Below are positions 47,430 through 56,703 of a DNA stretch of 64,000 nt, piece after piece; the stretch's first letter is position 1; each line of letters opens with the position of its first letter. The DNA is taken from contig CAWBGI010000002.1 of the NCBI GenBank assembly GCA_963788225.1, forward strand, positions 1,550,001 to 1,614,000, in the 5' to 3' direction. The notes under the pieces are model-generated. The model had not been told where the DNA came from and searched no databases. It worked only from the letters and a program-made list of their open reading frames with translations. The translations under genes were made by a program, and so were the position numbers. Source of the stretch: Sulfotelmatobacter sp963788225 (lineage in GTDB: Bacteria > Acidobacteriota > Terriglobia > Terriglobales > Acidobacteriaceae).

Positions 47430-48803
47430 GTGATCCGGCTGTTCAAAGTCTACTATCCGCTGCGCACGCTGGTTCTTCTGGTGGGCGAAGCCTTGATCGT
47501 TTGGGTTTCGTTTGTTCTGGGAACCATGGTACAGAACCGGGAGGATAGCTGGCTCCTGCTTAATGTCGAATACGGGTATGTGAAGATTCTCGCTATCACT
47601 GGCGTGGTTTTGCTGCTTTCGCACTGGTTTGATCTGTACGATTCTAATAACCTGGAAGCGAAGTGGGACCAAATATTCCGGCTCTTGATGGTGCTGGGAT
47701 TCGTGGCGCTGGCCCTGTCGGCGATAGGTTTCATCTATCCCAGCATCCTGCCCGGAAACGGGTCTGCGCTCGCCGGCCTCATCATTCTGACCTTTACCCT
47801 GCTGGGCTGGCGCGCGGCTTATTCCTGGATGGTGCAACAACCCTTCCTGCGCGAGCGGGTTTACATACTGGGCACGGGAGAGCGTGCGGAGCGGCTGGTG
47901 AGAGGCTTGCGCAAGCGCTCCGCTCTTGGGGTTGAAGTAGTGGGATGGACCGGAGACGTGGAGGGCGAATTGACGCGCGACACCGTGGCCTCGCACCTGC
48001 TGGGTCTGGCGCGGGGAAGAGGTGTGCACCGCGTGATTGTCGCCATGCCCGATCGCCGCGGCACTTTGCCGGTAGAAGAATTGCTGGATCTGCGGCTTGA
48101 GGGCGTGAAGGTAGAAGAAGCGACATCGTGGCTGGAGCGGATCTCGGGCCGGATTGAAGTTGAGCAGTTGTATCCCAGCTGGCTAATCTTTGCGGAAGGC
48201 TTCCGCTTCAGCGGTTTCTTCCGGCTGGTGCGGCGGGTGCTGAATTTTTCGTTTGCGCTCGCTGGAACTGTAATCTCGCTGCCCCTGCTTCCCTTCATTG
48301 TGCTGGCGATCAAGCTGGATTCTTCGGGCCCGGCGCTGTACCGGCAGCAGCGTGTGGGGCGGCGAGGGCGAATTTTTCACTGCTACAAGTTCCGCACCAT
48401 GCGGCAGGATGCGGAAGCTGATACCGGAGCCACTTGGGCCCTGGACGACGATCCCCGCATTACGCGAGTCGGGAAGTTCCTGCGCTCCTCGCGGCTGGAC
48501 GAGATTCCCCAGTTGTGGTGCGTCTTGATGGGGGATATGCATTTCGTAGGGCCGCGTCCGGAGCGGCCGGAATTTGTCGAGTGGCTGAGCAAGGAAATCC
48601 CCTACTACGGGGTGCGCCATGTGGTGCGGCCTGGCATCACGGGTTGGGCGCAGGTGCAGTACAAGTATGGCAACACGCTGGACGATGCGCGGGAAAAGCT
48701 GCAGTACGATCTTTTCTATATCAAGAACGCTTCGCTCGGCCTGGATCTGCTGGTCCTCTTTCAGACCATCAAGATTGTCCTCCTGGGGAGGGGCGCGAAA
48801 TGA
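47430..48803 (+). CDS. Polyprenyl glycosylphosphotransferase, initiating enzyme of polymer synthesis
   Basis: The 457-residue protein has four to five N-terminal membrane helices (about 10-130), a Rossmann-like domain (about 140-230, VYILGTGERAERLVRGL) and a C-terminal bacterial sugar transferase domain (about 265-457) with the conserved LYRQQRVGRRGRIFHCYKFRTM, the acidic DEIPQLWCVLMGDMHFVGPRPERPEF and ITGWAQVQYKYG. It should move a sugar-1-phosphate from a nucleotide sugar to undecaprenyl phosphate and so start the repeat unit. GTG start. Its stop overlaps the ATG of a 33-codon frame. Confidence 0.96.
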   Translation: MIRLFKVYYPLRTLVLLVGEALIVWVSFVLGTMVQNREDSWLLLNVEYGYVKILAITGVVLLLSHWFDLYDSNNLEAKWDQIFRLLMVLGFVALALSAIGFIYPSILPGNGSALAGLIILTFTLLGWRAAYSWMVQQPFLRERVYILGTGERAERLVRGLRKRSALGVEVVGWTGDVEGELTRDTVASHLLGLARGRGVHRVIVAMPDRRGTLPVEELLDLRLEGVKVEEATSWLERISGRIEVEQLYPSWLIFAEGFRFSGFFRLVRRVLNFSFALAGTVISLPLLPFIVLAIKLDSSGPALYRQQRVGRRGRIFHCYKFRTMRQDAEADTGATWALDDDPRITRVGKFLRSSRLDEIPQLWCVLMGDMHFVGPRPERPEFVEWLSKEIPYYGVRHVVRPGITGWAQVQYKYGNTLDDAREKLQYDLFYIKNASLGLDLLVLFQTIKIVLLGRGAK

Positions 48804-48901
48804 GAATGGGGTGCGGGCAAATTCGAAGTGGCAAAGACCGGACTCCGGAACCTGAGAGGAACATGGGCGGTGCGGCTTCGGAAGCGGAGAACCAGGAATG
48901 A
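48800..48901 (+). CDS. 33-codon frame coupled to both neighbours
   Basis: This short frame starts in ATGA overlapping the stop of the glycosylphosphotransferase gene and ends in ATGA overlapping the start of the GT2 gene. It encodes a hydrophilic peptide (MRMGCGQIRSGKDRTPEPER onward, ending AENQE). Overlaps at both ends suggest that ribosomes pass through it, whether or not the peptide has a role. No homologue known to me. Confidence 0.4.
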   Translation: MRMGCGQIRSGKDRTPEPERNMGGAASEAENQE

Positions 48902-50019
48902 GATGGGTCTTCTGGACCTCGATCTCCCTCGTTTCCTATGCCTACGTCGGGTATCCATTGTGGTTGTGGTTGCGCAGCCATTGGGCGCCGCGGCCAGTGC
49001 TCCGCGGGCATGAGGAATTCCCGGTAACGGCGGTAATGGTGGTTCGCAACGAGCAGGCTGTGCTCGCTCGCAAGCTTGAGAACCTGTTGTCGCTCGATTA
49101 TCCGCAGGACCGCTTTGATGTAGTCGTGGTTTCCGATGGTTCGACGGACGGAACGGCAGCGATCATTGCGGAATTTGAGCAGCGTCCGCGGGTGCGCGCG
49201 CTGATAAAGCAGGAAGCGCAGGGCAAGGCGGCAGGCTTGAACGATGCCATGCAACTGGTCACAGGAGAACTCGTGTTGTTCACGGACGCGCGCCAGCAGA
49301 TCGAGCGCGGCGCGTTGCGCTGTCTGGTCGAGAACTTCGGCGACGCTGAAGTCGGCGCAGCCAGTGGCGAGTTGATGCTGGGCGATGCTGCAACCGGCGA
49401 AACAAGTATGGGTACCGGAATGTACTGGCGCATTGAAAAGATGGTTCGGCAACTGGAATCTGCTTCGGGTTCGGTCGTGGGGACGACGGGAGCGATTTAC
49501 TGCGCACGTCGGAACCTGTTCCGCGCCTTGCCCGCCGCAACCGTCCTCGATGATGTGCTTATCCCCATGCAGATTGTTTCTGGGGGGGCACGTGTAATCC
49601 TCGATTCTCGTGCTCGCGCCTGGGACTCACCTGATTTAGGTCAAGAGCGGGAGTTTATGCGCAAGGTCCGGACCCTCAGCGGCAACTATCAACTGCTGCA
49701 GCTTGCACCCTGGCTTCTCAGCGCGAAGAATCCGATCCGCCTTGAATTTGTCAGCCACAAACTGCTGCGGCTGGCCTCACCGTTTGCCTTGATGGCGTTG
49801 TTCGCAGCATCTTTTTTCTTGCCGCAGCCTTTCTACCGAATGGCGCTGGTAATGCAGATAGCGTTCTACGGGCTGAGCCTGGCAGCGGTCGCGAAGCTGA
49901 AGATCGGCCCCCTGTCGCGCCTGGCGGATGCGGCGCGCACTTTCTTGGTACTGAATTCGGCGGCCGTGGTGGCTTTTGTAAATTTTGTAACTGGAAGAAA
50001 GGTTACCTGGGTACGCTGA
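48898..50019 (+). CDS. Family 2 membrane-associated glycosyltransferase
   Basis: The 373-residue protein has a short N-terminal hydrophobic segment, a GT-A domain (PVTAVMVVRNEQAVLARKLEN, VVVVSDGSTDGT with the nucleotide-binding Asp, LVLFTDARQQIERGAL with the DxD-like acid, and VLDDVLIPMQIVSGG as the later acidic motif) and two to three C-terminal helices (about 285-345). This layout resembles processive or polyprenyl-acceptor GT2 enzymes. It should add a sugar to the lipid-linked repeat unit. ATGA overlap with the preceding small frame. Confidence 0.92.
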   Translation: MRWVFWTSISLVSYAYVGYPLWLWLRSHWAPRPVLRGHEEFPVTAVMVVRNEQAVLARKLENLLSLDYPQDRFDVVVVSDGSTDGTAAIIAEFEQRPRVRALIKQEAQGKAAGLNDAMQLVTGELVLFTDARQQIERGALRCLVENFGDAEVGAASGELMLGDAATGETSMGTGMYWRIEKMVRQLESASGSVVGTTGAIYCARRNLFRALPAATVLDDVLIPMQIVSGGARVILDSRARAWDSPDLGQEREFMRKVRTLSGNYQLLQLAPWLLSAKNPIRLEFVSHKLLRLASPFALMALFAASFFLPQPFYRMALVMQIAFYGLSLAAVAKLKIGPLSRLADAARTFLVLNSAAVVAFVNFVTGRKVTWVR

Positions 50020-50047
50020 ATTGCAAGCGTTCTCGACGAGGTACGAC

Positions 50048-51412
50048 TTGAACAACAAAGTGCTGGCCGGAAACATTTCGGAAACCGCAAAAAAGACTCC
50101 GGGCAGGTGGAGAAGCTTCGAGGTTGCCGATCCGACCAAATCGGGATTTTTCTGGCTCAGTGCATTCTTTGTGGTTTACTGCGCTCGCCCCGAGGATTGG
50201 ATTCCTGGCCTGAAGTTCATCCCCCTGGCCAAGATCACTGCCGCTTTTGCGATGTGGGGCTTGTTCGCGAGTCTGGGACGGAGCAAGCGAACTTTCAAGG
50301 ATGTACCGATCGAGGGCAGATTTCTCCTGGCGATGATCGTTCTCCTGTTCGTTAGTGGCGTGTTTTCACCGATCTGGAAGGGTGGTGCGGTTAATCAAAC
50401 CATCGATTTTGCCAAGGTCTTCGTGGCCTGGATCCTCACCTTCCTGTTGATCACCTCATTCGATCGCTTACGCAAGATCATTTTTATTCAGACTGCTTCC
50501 GTGGCGGTCATATGCCTCATTTCAATCATTAAAGGACATAACCAGCCTCGGCTCGAAGGTGTTATTGGGGGGATTTATTCGAACCCCAATGATCTGGCCT
50601 TTGCGATTGTGCTCACTCTGCCGTTTGCCCTGGCTTTCCTGACTACCACCAGGAACAAGATCTTCAAAATGCTATGGATATTGGGAATACTTGTCATGCT
50701 GGCGGCATTGTTTCTGACGGCATCGCGCGCCGGCTTTATCGATTTGGTGATCTCGGGTGCGGTCACGATGTGGCATTTTGGGGTTCGGGGCAAGCGGCCC
50801 ATGCTGATTGCCAGCGTTGCACTCGCCAGCGTGCTGCTCATGGCTCTGGCAGGCGGCAAGCTATACCACCGTTTCGCCGCGCTGTCTGGTGACAGTTCCA
50901 CCGAGGAGTCGGCGTACGGGTCTTACGAGGCACGGAAACACCTGATGCACCGGGCTTTGGAGGGAATTGAGCACTATCCCGTTCTTGGAATCGGGGTAAA
51001 CAATTTCATGAGTTATTCTGGGAACTGGCATGAAGTGCATATGACCTATCTCCAGATTTGCGTCGAAGGTGGTATCCCGGCATTGATTCTCTATCTGCTG
51101 TTTTTCCGGAGAGGATTTAAGAATTTAAAGGTTCTGCGCAGGACACCCAACCTCGACCAGCAAACCGTGCTCTTCGTCGGGGCATTACATAGTTCACTGA
51201 TTGGCTTTGCCGTGGGGGCTTGCTTCGCACCTGAGGCCTACCAGTTTTTCCCATATTTTGCGATCGCGTTCACGGCGACCTTGCTACAGACTGTGAAAGA
51301 AAGAGCGGAGCCACTCGCCGTTGCGCCGATTCCGCCCCGGCGAACCCCGAGACATTTACTGGAGACCTATGCCAATTACGGAAGGGCAGATTCAGCCGCC
51401 CCTCTGGGCTGA
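50048..51412 (+). CDS. O-antigen ligase/polymerase-like membrane protein
   Basis: The polytopic protein of about 454 residues has ten or more helices and the Wzy_C-type periplasmic loop (about 280-355: SYEARKHLMHRALEGIEHYPVLGIGVNNF, then HMTYLQICVEGGIPALILYLL), where Arg and His residues are typical of O-antigen ligases and polymerases. Members in exosortase loci are called exosortase-associated O-glycosylation ligases. The TTG at 50048 is preferred because GAGGT ends 5 nt upstream, and a TTG at 50021 would add nine residues without a ribosome-binding site. It likely joins repeat units or attaches glycans to proteins. Confidence 0.88.
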   Translation: MNNKVLAGNISETAKKTPGRWRSFEVADPTKSGFFWLSAFFVVYCARPEDWIPGLKFIPLAKITAAFAMWGLFASLGRSKRTFKDVPIEGRFLLAMIVLLFVSGVFSPIWKGGAVNQTIDFAKVFVAWILTFLLITSFDRLRKIIFIQTASVAVICLISIIKGHNQPRLEGVIGGIYSNPNDLAFAIVLTLPFALAFLTTTRNKIFKMLWILGILVMLAALFLTASRAGFIDLVISGAVTMWHFGVRGKRPMLIASVALASVLLMALAGGKLYHRFAALSGDSSTEESAYGSYEARKHLMHRALEGIEHYPVLGIGVNNFMSYSGNWHEVHMTYLQICVEGGIPALILYLLFFRRGFKNLKVLRRTPNLDQQTVLFVGALHSSLIGFAVGACFAPEAYQFFPYFAIAFTATLLQTVKERAEPLAVAPIPPRRTPRHLLETYANYGRADSAAPLG

Positions 51413-52337
51413 GGTGCAGGCAATCCTGAGATGCCTGCACTGCGGCGAAAAAATCGCAGGAGATCCATCTGTCGGTTTTAGTTGCCCGGAGTGTCAGCGG
51501 GCGTATCCGAATGTAGATGGCATCGTGCGTTTTGTCGACACCCAGCATTATGCTTCCAGTTTCGGTTTTCAGTGGCACCGTTATCAGAAAACTCAGCTCG
51601 ACCATGATCAAGTCCGAGAATCGGAACGTCATTTCCGGATGAAAACCGGACTCCGGCCCGAAGAGCTTCAGGGGAAACTAATCCTCGACGTCGGGTGTGG
51701 CATGGGCCGCTTTGCAGAAGTCGCGACGCGCTGGGGCGGTTCCGTAATTGGCATAGATCTTAGCGCCGCTGCGGAAGTGGCGGCGAAAAACCTGGCGGAT
51801 CGCACATTCACGGCGTTTCAGGCGGACGTTTTCGCGCTGCCTTTTGCCCCGGAAAGCTTCGACGTGATTTACAGCATCGGCGTCTTGCATCACACGCCGG
51901 ATTGCGAAGCGGCCGTAAAAGCTCTCGGCAAATATCTCAAGCCCGGCGGTATATTGGCGGTCTGGCTCTACAGCGGCTACAACAAATGGTATCGCTTTAG
52001 CGATCTTTGGCGCCGCTACACGACCAGAATGAAGCCGGAGTCGCTGCATGCCATGCTCACAATTGCCGTGCCGTTCTTCTATCATCTGGAGAGTGGATTA
52101 CGGCGTGTGCCACTGCTGGGGAAGCCGATGGGCGGTATGGTCCATTATGTGTTTCCCGTAAATCGCCAGCCCGATCCCGAAGCCCGCACGCTGGATACGT
52201 TTGATTGGTATTCCCCCAAGTATCAGTCCAAGCATACCTATGAACAGGTGTTCCGCTGGTTCGAGGCCATGGGTATGGAAGACATGCATGTCGGGGAAGA
52301 CTCCATCGCCGTGCGGGGTCGAAAGCCTCGCGCGTAA
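51369..52337 (+). CDS. Class I SAM-dependent methyltransferase with an N-terminal zinc ribbon
   Basis: The 322-residue protein begins with a Trm112-like ribbon (CLHCGEK...FSCPECQRAYPNVDGIVRF, about 22-55). A Rossmann methyltransferase follows: motif I LILDVGCGMGRFAEVA (about 103-118), GIDLSAAAEVA, FAPESFDVIYSIGVLHH and LKPGGILAVW. Start at 51369 with GGAG just upstream, overlapping the previous gene by 44 nt. Such enzymes in polysaccharide loci often methylate a sugar hydroxyl or carboxyl. The acceptor is not determinable. Confidence 0.9.
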   Translation: MPITEGQIQPPLWAEVQAILRCLHCGEKIAGDPSVGFSCPECQRAYPNVDGIVRFVDTQHYASSFGFQWHRYQKTQLDHDQVRESERHFRMKTGLRPEELQGKLILDVGCGMGRFAEVATRWGGSVIGIDLSAAAEVAAKNLADRTFTAFQADVFALPFAPESFDVIYSIGVLHHTPDCEAAVKALGKYLKPGGILAVWLYSGYNKWYRFSDLWRRYTTRMKPESLHAMLTIAVPFFYHLESGLRRVPLLGKPMGGMVHYVFPVNRQPDPEARTLDTFDWYSPKYQSKHTYEQVFRWFEAMGMEDMHVGEDSIAVRGRKPRA

Positions 52338-52384
52338 CCTTTAGCCAGCAAATTGCGCTGTGTTATTGAAAGTACCGGTTCCGA

Positions 52385-53560
52385 ATGAATTTCAGCAAGA
52401 ACATTGTCTACGCGGCAAAAGTGTTTCCCGGCGCAACCTTACGCGCCCTGGCCAGCCCCGTGACCCGGCCTGTCCACCTCATCCTGGCGGTAGCCGATCA
52501 TTTTGAGCCGGCGATCGATCCCGAAGACGGGCAAAAGCGCGTTTCGCGAAGCGAACAGGAAAGGCGTTTAGAATGGTGGAGAGAAGAATATCCGAAGGCG
52601 GTTGACCGCTGCCGGGACTCCGAGGGACGTCCCTTCGTCCACACTTATTTTTACCCAGCCGAGCAGTACGACGAAGGCCTGCTCGAAATTCTGGCGGACC
52701 ATTGCCATGCGGGGTGGGGAGAGACTGAAGTCCACCTTCATCATGGCATTCCTGAGCCCGACACGCCGGAAAATGCACGACGACTGTTGAGTGAATTCCG
52801 GGATCATCTAGCCTATCGTCATGGTTGCCTTGCAGTTGAAGAAGGGTCGGAAGTGCCCCGCTACTGTTTTGTGCACGGCAATTTCGCCCTTGCCAATTCA
52901 GCGGACGGACAGTATTGCGGGTTGGATTCTGAGATGAAGATCCTCGCCGAGACTGGCTGCTATGCCGACTTTACCTTACCCACGGCACCCCGGCATCCCG
53001 CGCAAACGGCGAAAATCAATTCGTTGTACGAGTGCGCTTTGCCGCTGGAAAAAAGAGCTCCACAACGGCGCGGGGTTGACTTGCGTGCAGGGCATGTGCC
53101 GCGAATATTGCCCCTTATTTTCCAAGGCCCTTTGCTTACGGCCATGAAACGCAGCTTCGCGATGCGACGCCTGGTCCTCGAAAACGGAGCGATCACAGCG
53201 CCGAATCCGATGAGTCTTGAGCGTCTTTTGCGTTGGAAACAGGCCCACATCCACGTACAAGGGCGTCCGGAATGGATTTTTATCAAGCTCCACTGTCATG
53301 GCATGGACCCGACCCAGAAGGATGTTGTCGTGGGCGCTGCTTTCCAGAGGTTCCTCGAGGAACTGACTGGCGGTGCACAGTCGAGAAAAGAGACTCTTCA
53401 CTTCGTGACTACGCGGGAAATGGTCAACATCGCATGGGCCGCGTGCGACGGCAAAGACGGAGACCCAGGCCAGTATCGCGACTACCGGTTCAGACGCTTC
53501 AAACCGCCGGCGTCGCCGAAAAAAAAGATCGAAGCAGTTTCACTTGGTGCGAAGGGATAG
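52385..53560 (+). CDS. Polysaccharide-deacetylase-like protein of the exopolysaccharide locus
   Basis: The 391-residue protein has no signal peptide or helix. Conserved His/Asp-rich motifs appear in the order LILAVADHFEPAID, TYFYPAEQYDEG, ETEVHLHHGIPEPD, YCFVHGNFALANS and FIKLHCHGMD. This order resembles a carbohydrate-esterase NodB-like barrel, where D-H-H bind a metal, though the spacing is not canonical. Similar proteins occur in PEP-CTERM glycan loci, so deacetylation of an N-acetyl sugar in the repeat unit is a reasonable guess. The family call is uncertain. Confidence 0.6.
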   Translation: MNFSKNIVYAAKVFPGATLRALASPVTRPVHLILAVADHFEPAIDPEDGQKRVSRSEQERRLEWWREEYPKAVDRCRDSEGRPFVHTYFYPAEQYDEGLLEILADHCHAGWGETEVHLHHGIPEPDTPENARRLLSEFRDHLAYRHGCLAVEEGSEVPRYCFVHGNFALANSADGQYCGLDSEMKILAETGCYADFTLPTAPRHPAQTAKINSLYECALPLEKRAPQRRGVDLRAGHVPRILPLIFQGPLLTAMKRSFAMRRLVLENGAITAPNPMSLERLLRWKQAHIHVQGRPEWIFIKLHCHGMDPTQKDVVVGAAFQRFLEELTGGAQSRKETLHFVTTREMVNIAWAACDGKDGDPGQYRDYRFRRFKPPASPKKKIEAVSLGAKG

Positions 53561-53569
53561 GCAAGGCAA

Positions 53570-55537
53570 ATGTGTGGAATTGCCGGAATTGTCGCCACCA
53601 CCCGCGAGGGCAACGTTTACGAAGCCCTGGTGCGTGAAATGTGCGATCGCATCATCCACCGCGGCCCGGATGACGAGGGCATCTTCGTCGCTGACGGCGC
53701 CGGTTTGGGAATGCGCCGCCTCAGCATTATTGACCTGAGCGGCGGCCACCAGCCCGTATTCAACGAAGATCGCAGCGCTTGGATTGTTTTTAATGGCGAA
53801 ATCTACAATTTTGTCGAACTCCGCGCTGGACTCGAGAACCGGGGACATCGTTTCCGTACCCGGACCGACACCGAAGTGATTATTCACCTCTATGAAGAGA
53901 TGGGAGCCGATTGCGTTCAGAAGTTGCGCGGCATGTTTGCGCTAGCGATTTACGACCAGCCGAAGCGCAAGCTGCTGCTGGCGCGCGATCGTTTCGGCAA
54001 GAAGCCGCTCCACTACGCGATGCTGAAAGACAAGCTGTATTTCGGCTCTGAAATCAAAGCCATCCTGGCCGTGGCGCCGGAACTGGCAGAGCTGAATTCG
54101 CAGGCACTCCTGCAATATTTGTATTTCGGCTACGTTCCCGATCCGCTCACGGCTTTTAAGGAGATCCACAAGCTGCTTCCCGGACATGTCCTCGAATTCG
54201 AAAACGGCAAAATCAGCATTCGCCAATACTGGGATTTGCCGCGATACAACACATACCGTCCGAACAGTGAACTGGAGTGTCTGGAAGAACTCGAATATCG
54301 CTTATTGGAGGCGACGCGAATTCGCCTCATTTCCGATGTACCTCTGGGTGCGTTCTTGAGCGGGGGAACCGATTCTTCGACGATCGTGGCTCTTATGGCG
54401 CGCGCCGGTTCGGGGCCGGTGAAAACTTTCTCCATTGGATTCGCTAAGGCTGACTTCAACGAGACGGAATACGCTCGCACTGTCGCCAGCAAGTTCGGCA
54501 CCGATCATCACGAGATGATCCTGGAGCCGGATGTGGTTCAGACCGTCGAGGATTTGACCAGTTCACTCGAGGAGCCGTTCGGCGATTCGTCGATGCTGCC
54601 GACCTACTACGTTTCGCAAATGGCGCGCCGGGACGTGACCGTAGCCCTTTCCGGCGATGGCGGGGATGAGATCTTCGCGGGATATGAGCGCTACGGAGTC
54701 CAGGCCGATCGCGGCATTTTTGAGCGCGTTCCGCAATGGGCCCGAACGTTTTATCGTAATCAAATATTCCCGCGAGTGCCGCGCAACACCAGGGGCCGGC
54801 AGTTCAGCTATAACGTGTCGCTCCCGTGGCGGGAACGATACGTCGATTCACTTTCGTTCTTGCCCGGTTTTGAAAGGGAAACGCGCCTGCTATCCGATGA
54901 CTTTCGCGACCTGCTGCGAAGCGGTGATGATCCGCAAAACGCATTGCTGCGCTACTTTGCCAACGCTCCTGCGGCGGACCCGGTGAGCGAGTTGCTTTAC
55001 GTCGATACGAAAACCTACATGGTGGGCGACATACTTACCAAGGTTGACAGGATGAGCATGCTGAACTCGCTCGAAGTTCGGTCCCCGCTTCTCGATCACG
55101 AGGTGGTCGAATGGGTAACAAGTCTGCCGTTGGAGTGGAAGCTGCGGGGCCGGACGCAAAAGTACATTCTACGCAAGCTGGCGCAGCGTCTTGGAGTGCC
55201 AGACGAAGTGCTTGATCGTCCCAAACAGGGCTTTGCCCTGCCGCTGGTTCACTGGATGCGCAACGAGCTAAAGGATGTGTTGACGATTCTGCTTGAGCCG
55301 CGCACGCTGCAACGCGGCTATTTCGAGCCGGATGGCGTGCGGAAGCTGATGAATGATCACTTGCAGGGACGACGCGAAGTAAGTGCCCGCATCTGGCGGT
55401 TGTTGATTTTCGAACTGTGGCATCGAAATTTCCTGGAAAAATTTACCAGGCCGGCTGGACTCTTTTCCGCCCCAGCCGTAACGGGTTCGCCGGCGGGCTC
55501 ATCCGCTGTGCCATCAAACGTTGCGGCGGGGGAGTAG
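53570..55537 (+). CDS. Asparagine-synthase-type amidotransferase of the exopolysaccharide locus
   Basis: The 655-residue protein has an N-terminal class II glutaminase with the nucleophile Cys2 (MCGIAGIVATT) and RGPDDEGIFVADGAGLGMRRLSI and IYNFVELR, and a C-terminal synthetase domain with the PP-loop LSGGTDSSTIVALM (about 262-275) and LSGDGGDEIFAGYERY. AsnB-like enzymes transfer glutamine nitrogen to a carboxylate. Copies inside exosortase or O-antigen loci are thought to amidate uronic acids in the polymer, so this may not make asparagine. The tail after about 630 is a Pro/Ala-rich extension. Confidence 0.94.
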   Translation: MCGIAGIVATTREGNVYEALVREMCDRIIHRGPDDEGIFVADGAGLGMRRLSIIDLSGGHQPVFNEDRSAWIVFNGEIYNFVELRAGLENRGHRFRTRTDTEVIIHLYEEMGADCVQKLRGMFALAIYDQPKRKLLLARDRFGKKPLHYAMLKDKLYFGSEIKAILAVAPELAELNSQALLQYLYFGYVPDPLTAFKEIHKLLPGHVLEFENGKISIRQYWDLPRYNTYRPNSELECLEELEYRLLEATRIRLISDVPLGAFLSGGTDSSTIVALMARAGSGPVKTFSIGFAKADFNETEYARTVASKFGTDHHEMILEPDVVQTVEDLTSSLEEPFGDSSMLPTYYVSQMARRDVTVALSGDGGDEIFAGYERYGVQADRGIFERVPQWARTFYRNQIFPRVPRNTRGRQFSYNVSLPWRERYVDSLSFLPGFERETRLLSDDFRDLLRSGDDPQNALLRYFANAPAADPVSELLYVDTKTYMVGDILTKVDRMSMLNSLEVRSPLLDHEVVEWVTSLPLEWKLRGRTQKYILRKLAQRLGVPDEVLDRPKQGFALPLVHWMRNELKDVLTILLEPRTLQRGYFEPDGVRKLMNDHLQGRREVSARIWRLLIFELWHRNFLEKFTRPAGLFSAPAVTGSPAGSSAVPSNVAAGE

Positions 55538-55538
55538 C

Positions 55539-56687
55539 TTGCCGGAATTGCAGCCACGGGCGTACGGTGTCGCCGCCGAGCGACAAACTTCCCGGGTCAA
55601 CCTCTTTCTCATGACCAACTCGTTCGAGACGGGCGGTTCGGAGCGCCAATTTGCTGTTATGGCCCAGAACCTGGCGCCCGAGAGATTTCAAGTCTTCTTA
55701 GGCTGCATTCGCAGACTGGGCCCTTTCGCCAGCGCGTTCGGTGATGTTCCGGAATTCTGGCTGGGAGGAAGCCTGTACGGTTGGACCTCGATTCGGACTC
55801 GCTTGCGCCTCGCCGCACTCCTGCAGGCACGTCAGATTCAAATCGCTCATGCGTTCGATTTCTACACCAATTTGACCCTGATTCCAGCAGCCCGCCTGGC
55901 GCGTGTGCCCGTGGTGATCGGGAGTCAGCGCCAGCTTGGCGATCTGCTCACGCCCCGCCAATCGCGGGCCCAGGCTGCGGCATTTCGCTGGTGTGACGCA
56001 GTCGTGTGCAACTCACAAGCTGCGGCGAATGGCCTTGCCCGGGGAGGCCTCTCTCCGGAGAAGATATTCATCATTGGGAACGCCCTTCCGGAGCGGGCGT
56101 TTGTAGGGCCGGGAGTGTCTGTGGATCGCGCGCCGGGAGGTCTGCGTGTGGGCATGGTTGCGCGCATGAATGCCCATTATAAAAATCACGCAGGATTTAT
56201 GCGCATTGCATCCAGAATTCACGGCAAGATGCCAGAGGTCGAGTTCCTTCTAGTAGGGGATGGACCACTTCGCCCGGAACTGGAAAAGCAGGCACAAGAT
56301 CTGGGATTAGGGAATCACGTGGTCTTTCTCGGTGATCAAAAAGATATCCCTGACATTTTAGCGTCAATGGACGTGGCGGTTCTAACGTCTGATTCCGAGA
56401 GCCTTTCGAATGCCCTGTTGGAAGCAATGGCCGCTGGTTTGCCTGTGGTTGCGTATCAAGTTGGCGGCAACGCGGAACTAGTGAACGAAGAACGCGGAAT
56501 GCTGATTCCCGCCGGGGACGAAGAGGGATTTGCTGCCGCTGTGTTACGCTTTCTAGCTTCACCCGCAGTGCGTCAACAATTGGGCCAAAATGGCCGCAGG
56601 TTCGCGCAGGAGAATTTTAGTCTCCATTCCATACTGGCGCGCTACGAGGCCTGCTACCAAACCCTGCTCGAAAAAAGAAAGGTCTGA
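55539..56687 (+). CDS. Family 4 glycosyltransferase
   Basis: This is a GT-B enzyme of about 382 residues. The N-terminal acceptor half has FLMTNSFETGGSERQFAVMAQ and ADFYT-type helices, and the C-terminal half has GGLRVGMVARMNAHYKNHAGFM, FLLVGDGPLRPELE, VVFLGDQKDIPDILASMDVAVLTSDSESLSNALLEAMAAGLPVV, the E-x7-E nucleotide-sugar site. The start is TTG at 55539, with GGGGGAG upstream. The upstream TTG at 55521 is inside the previous gene. Adds a sugar to the lipid-linked unit, sugar unknown. Confidence 0.93.
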   Translation: MPELQPRAYGVAAERQTSRVNLFLMTNSFETGGSERQFAVMAQNLAPERFQVFLGCIRRLGPFASAFGDVPEFWLGGSLYGWTSIRTRLRLAALLQARQIQIAHAFDFYTNLTLIPAARLARVPVVIGSQRQLGDLLTPRQSRAQAAAFRWCDAVVCNSQAAANGLARGGLSPEKIFIIGNALPERAFVGPGVSVDRAPGGLRVGMVARMNAHYKNHAGFMRIASRIHGKMPEVEFLLVGDGPLRPELEKQAQDLGLGNHVVFLGDQKDIPDILASMDVAVLTSDSESLSNALLEAMAAGLPVVAYQVGGNAELVNEERGMLIPAGDEEGFAAAVLRFLASPAVRQQLGQNGRRFAQENFSLHSILARYEACYQTLLEKRKV

Positions 56688-56703
56688 GCAACTCGCTGGC
56701 GAC

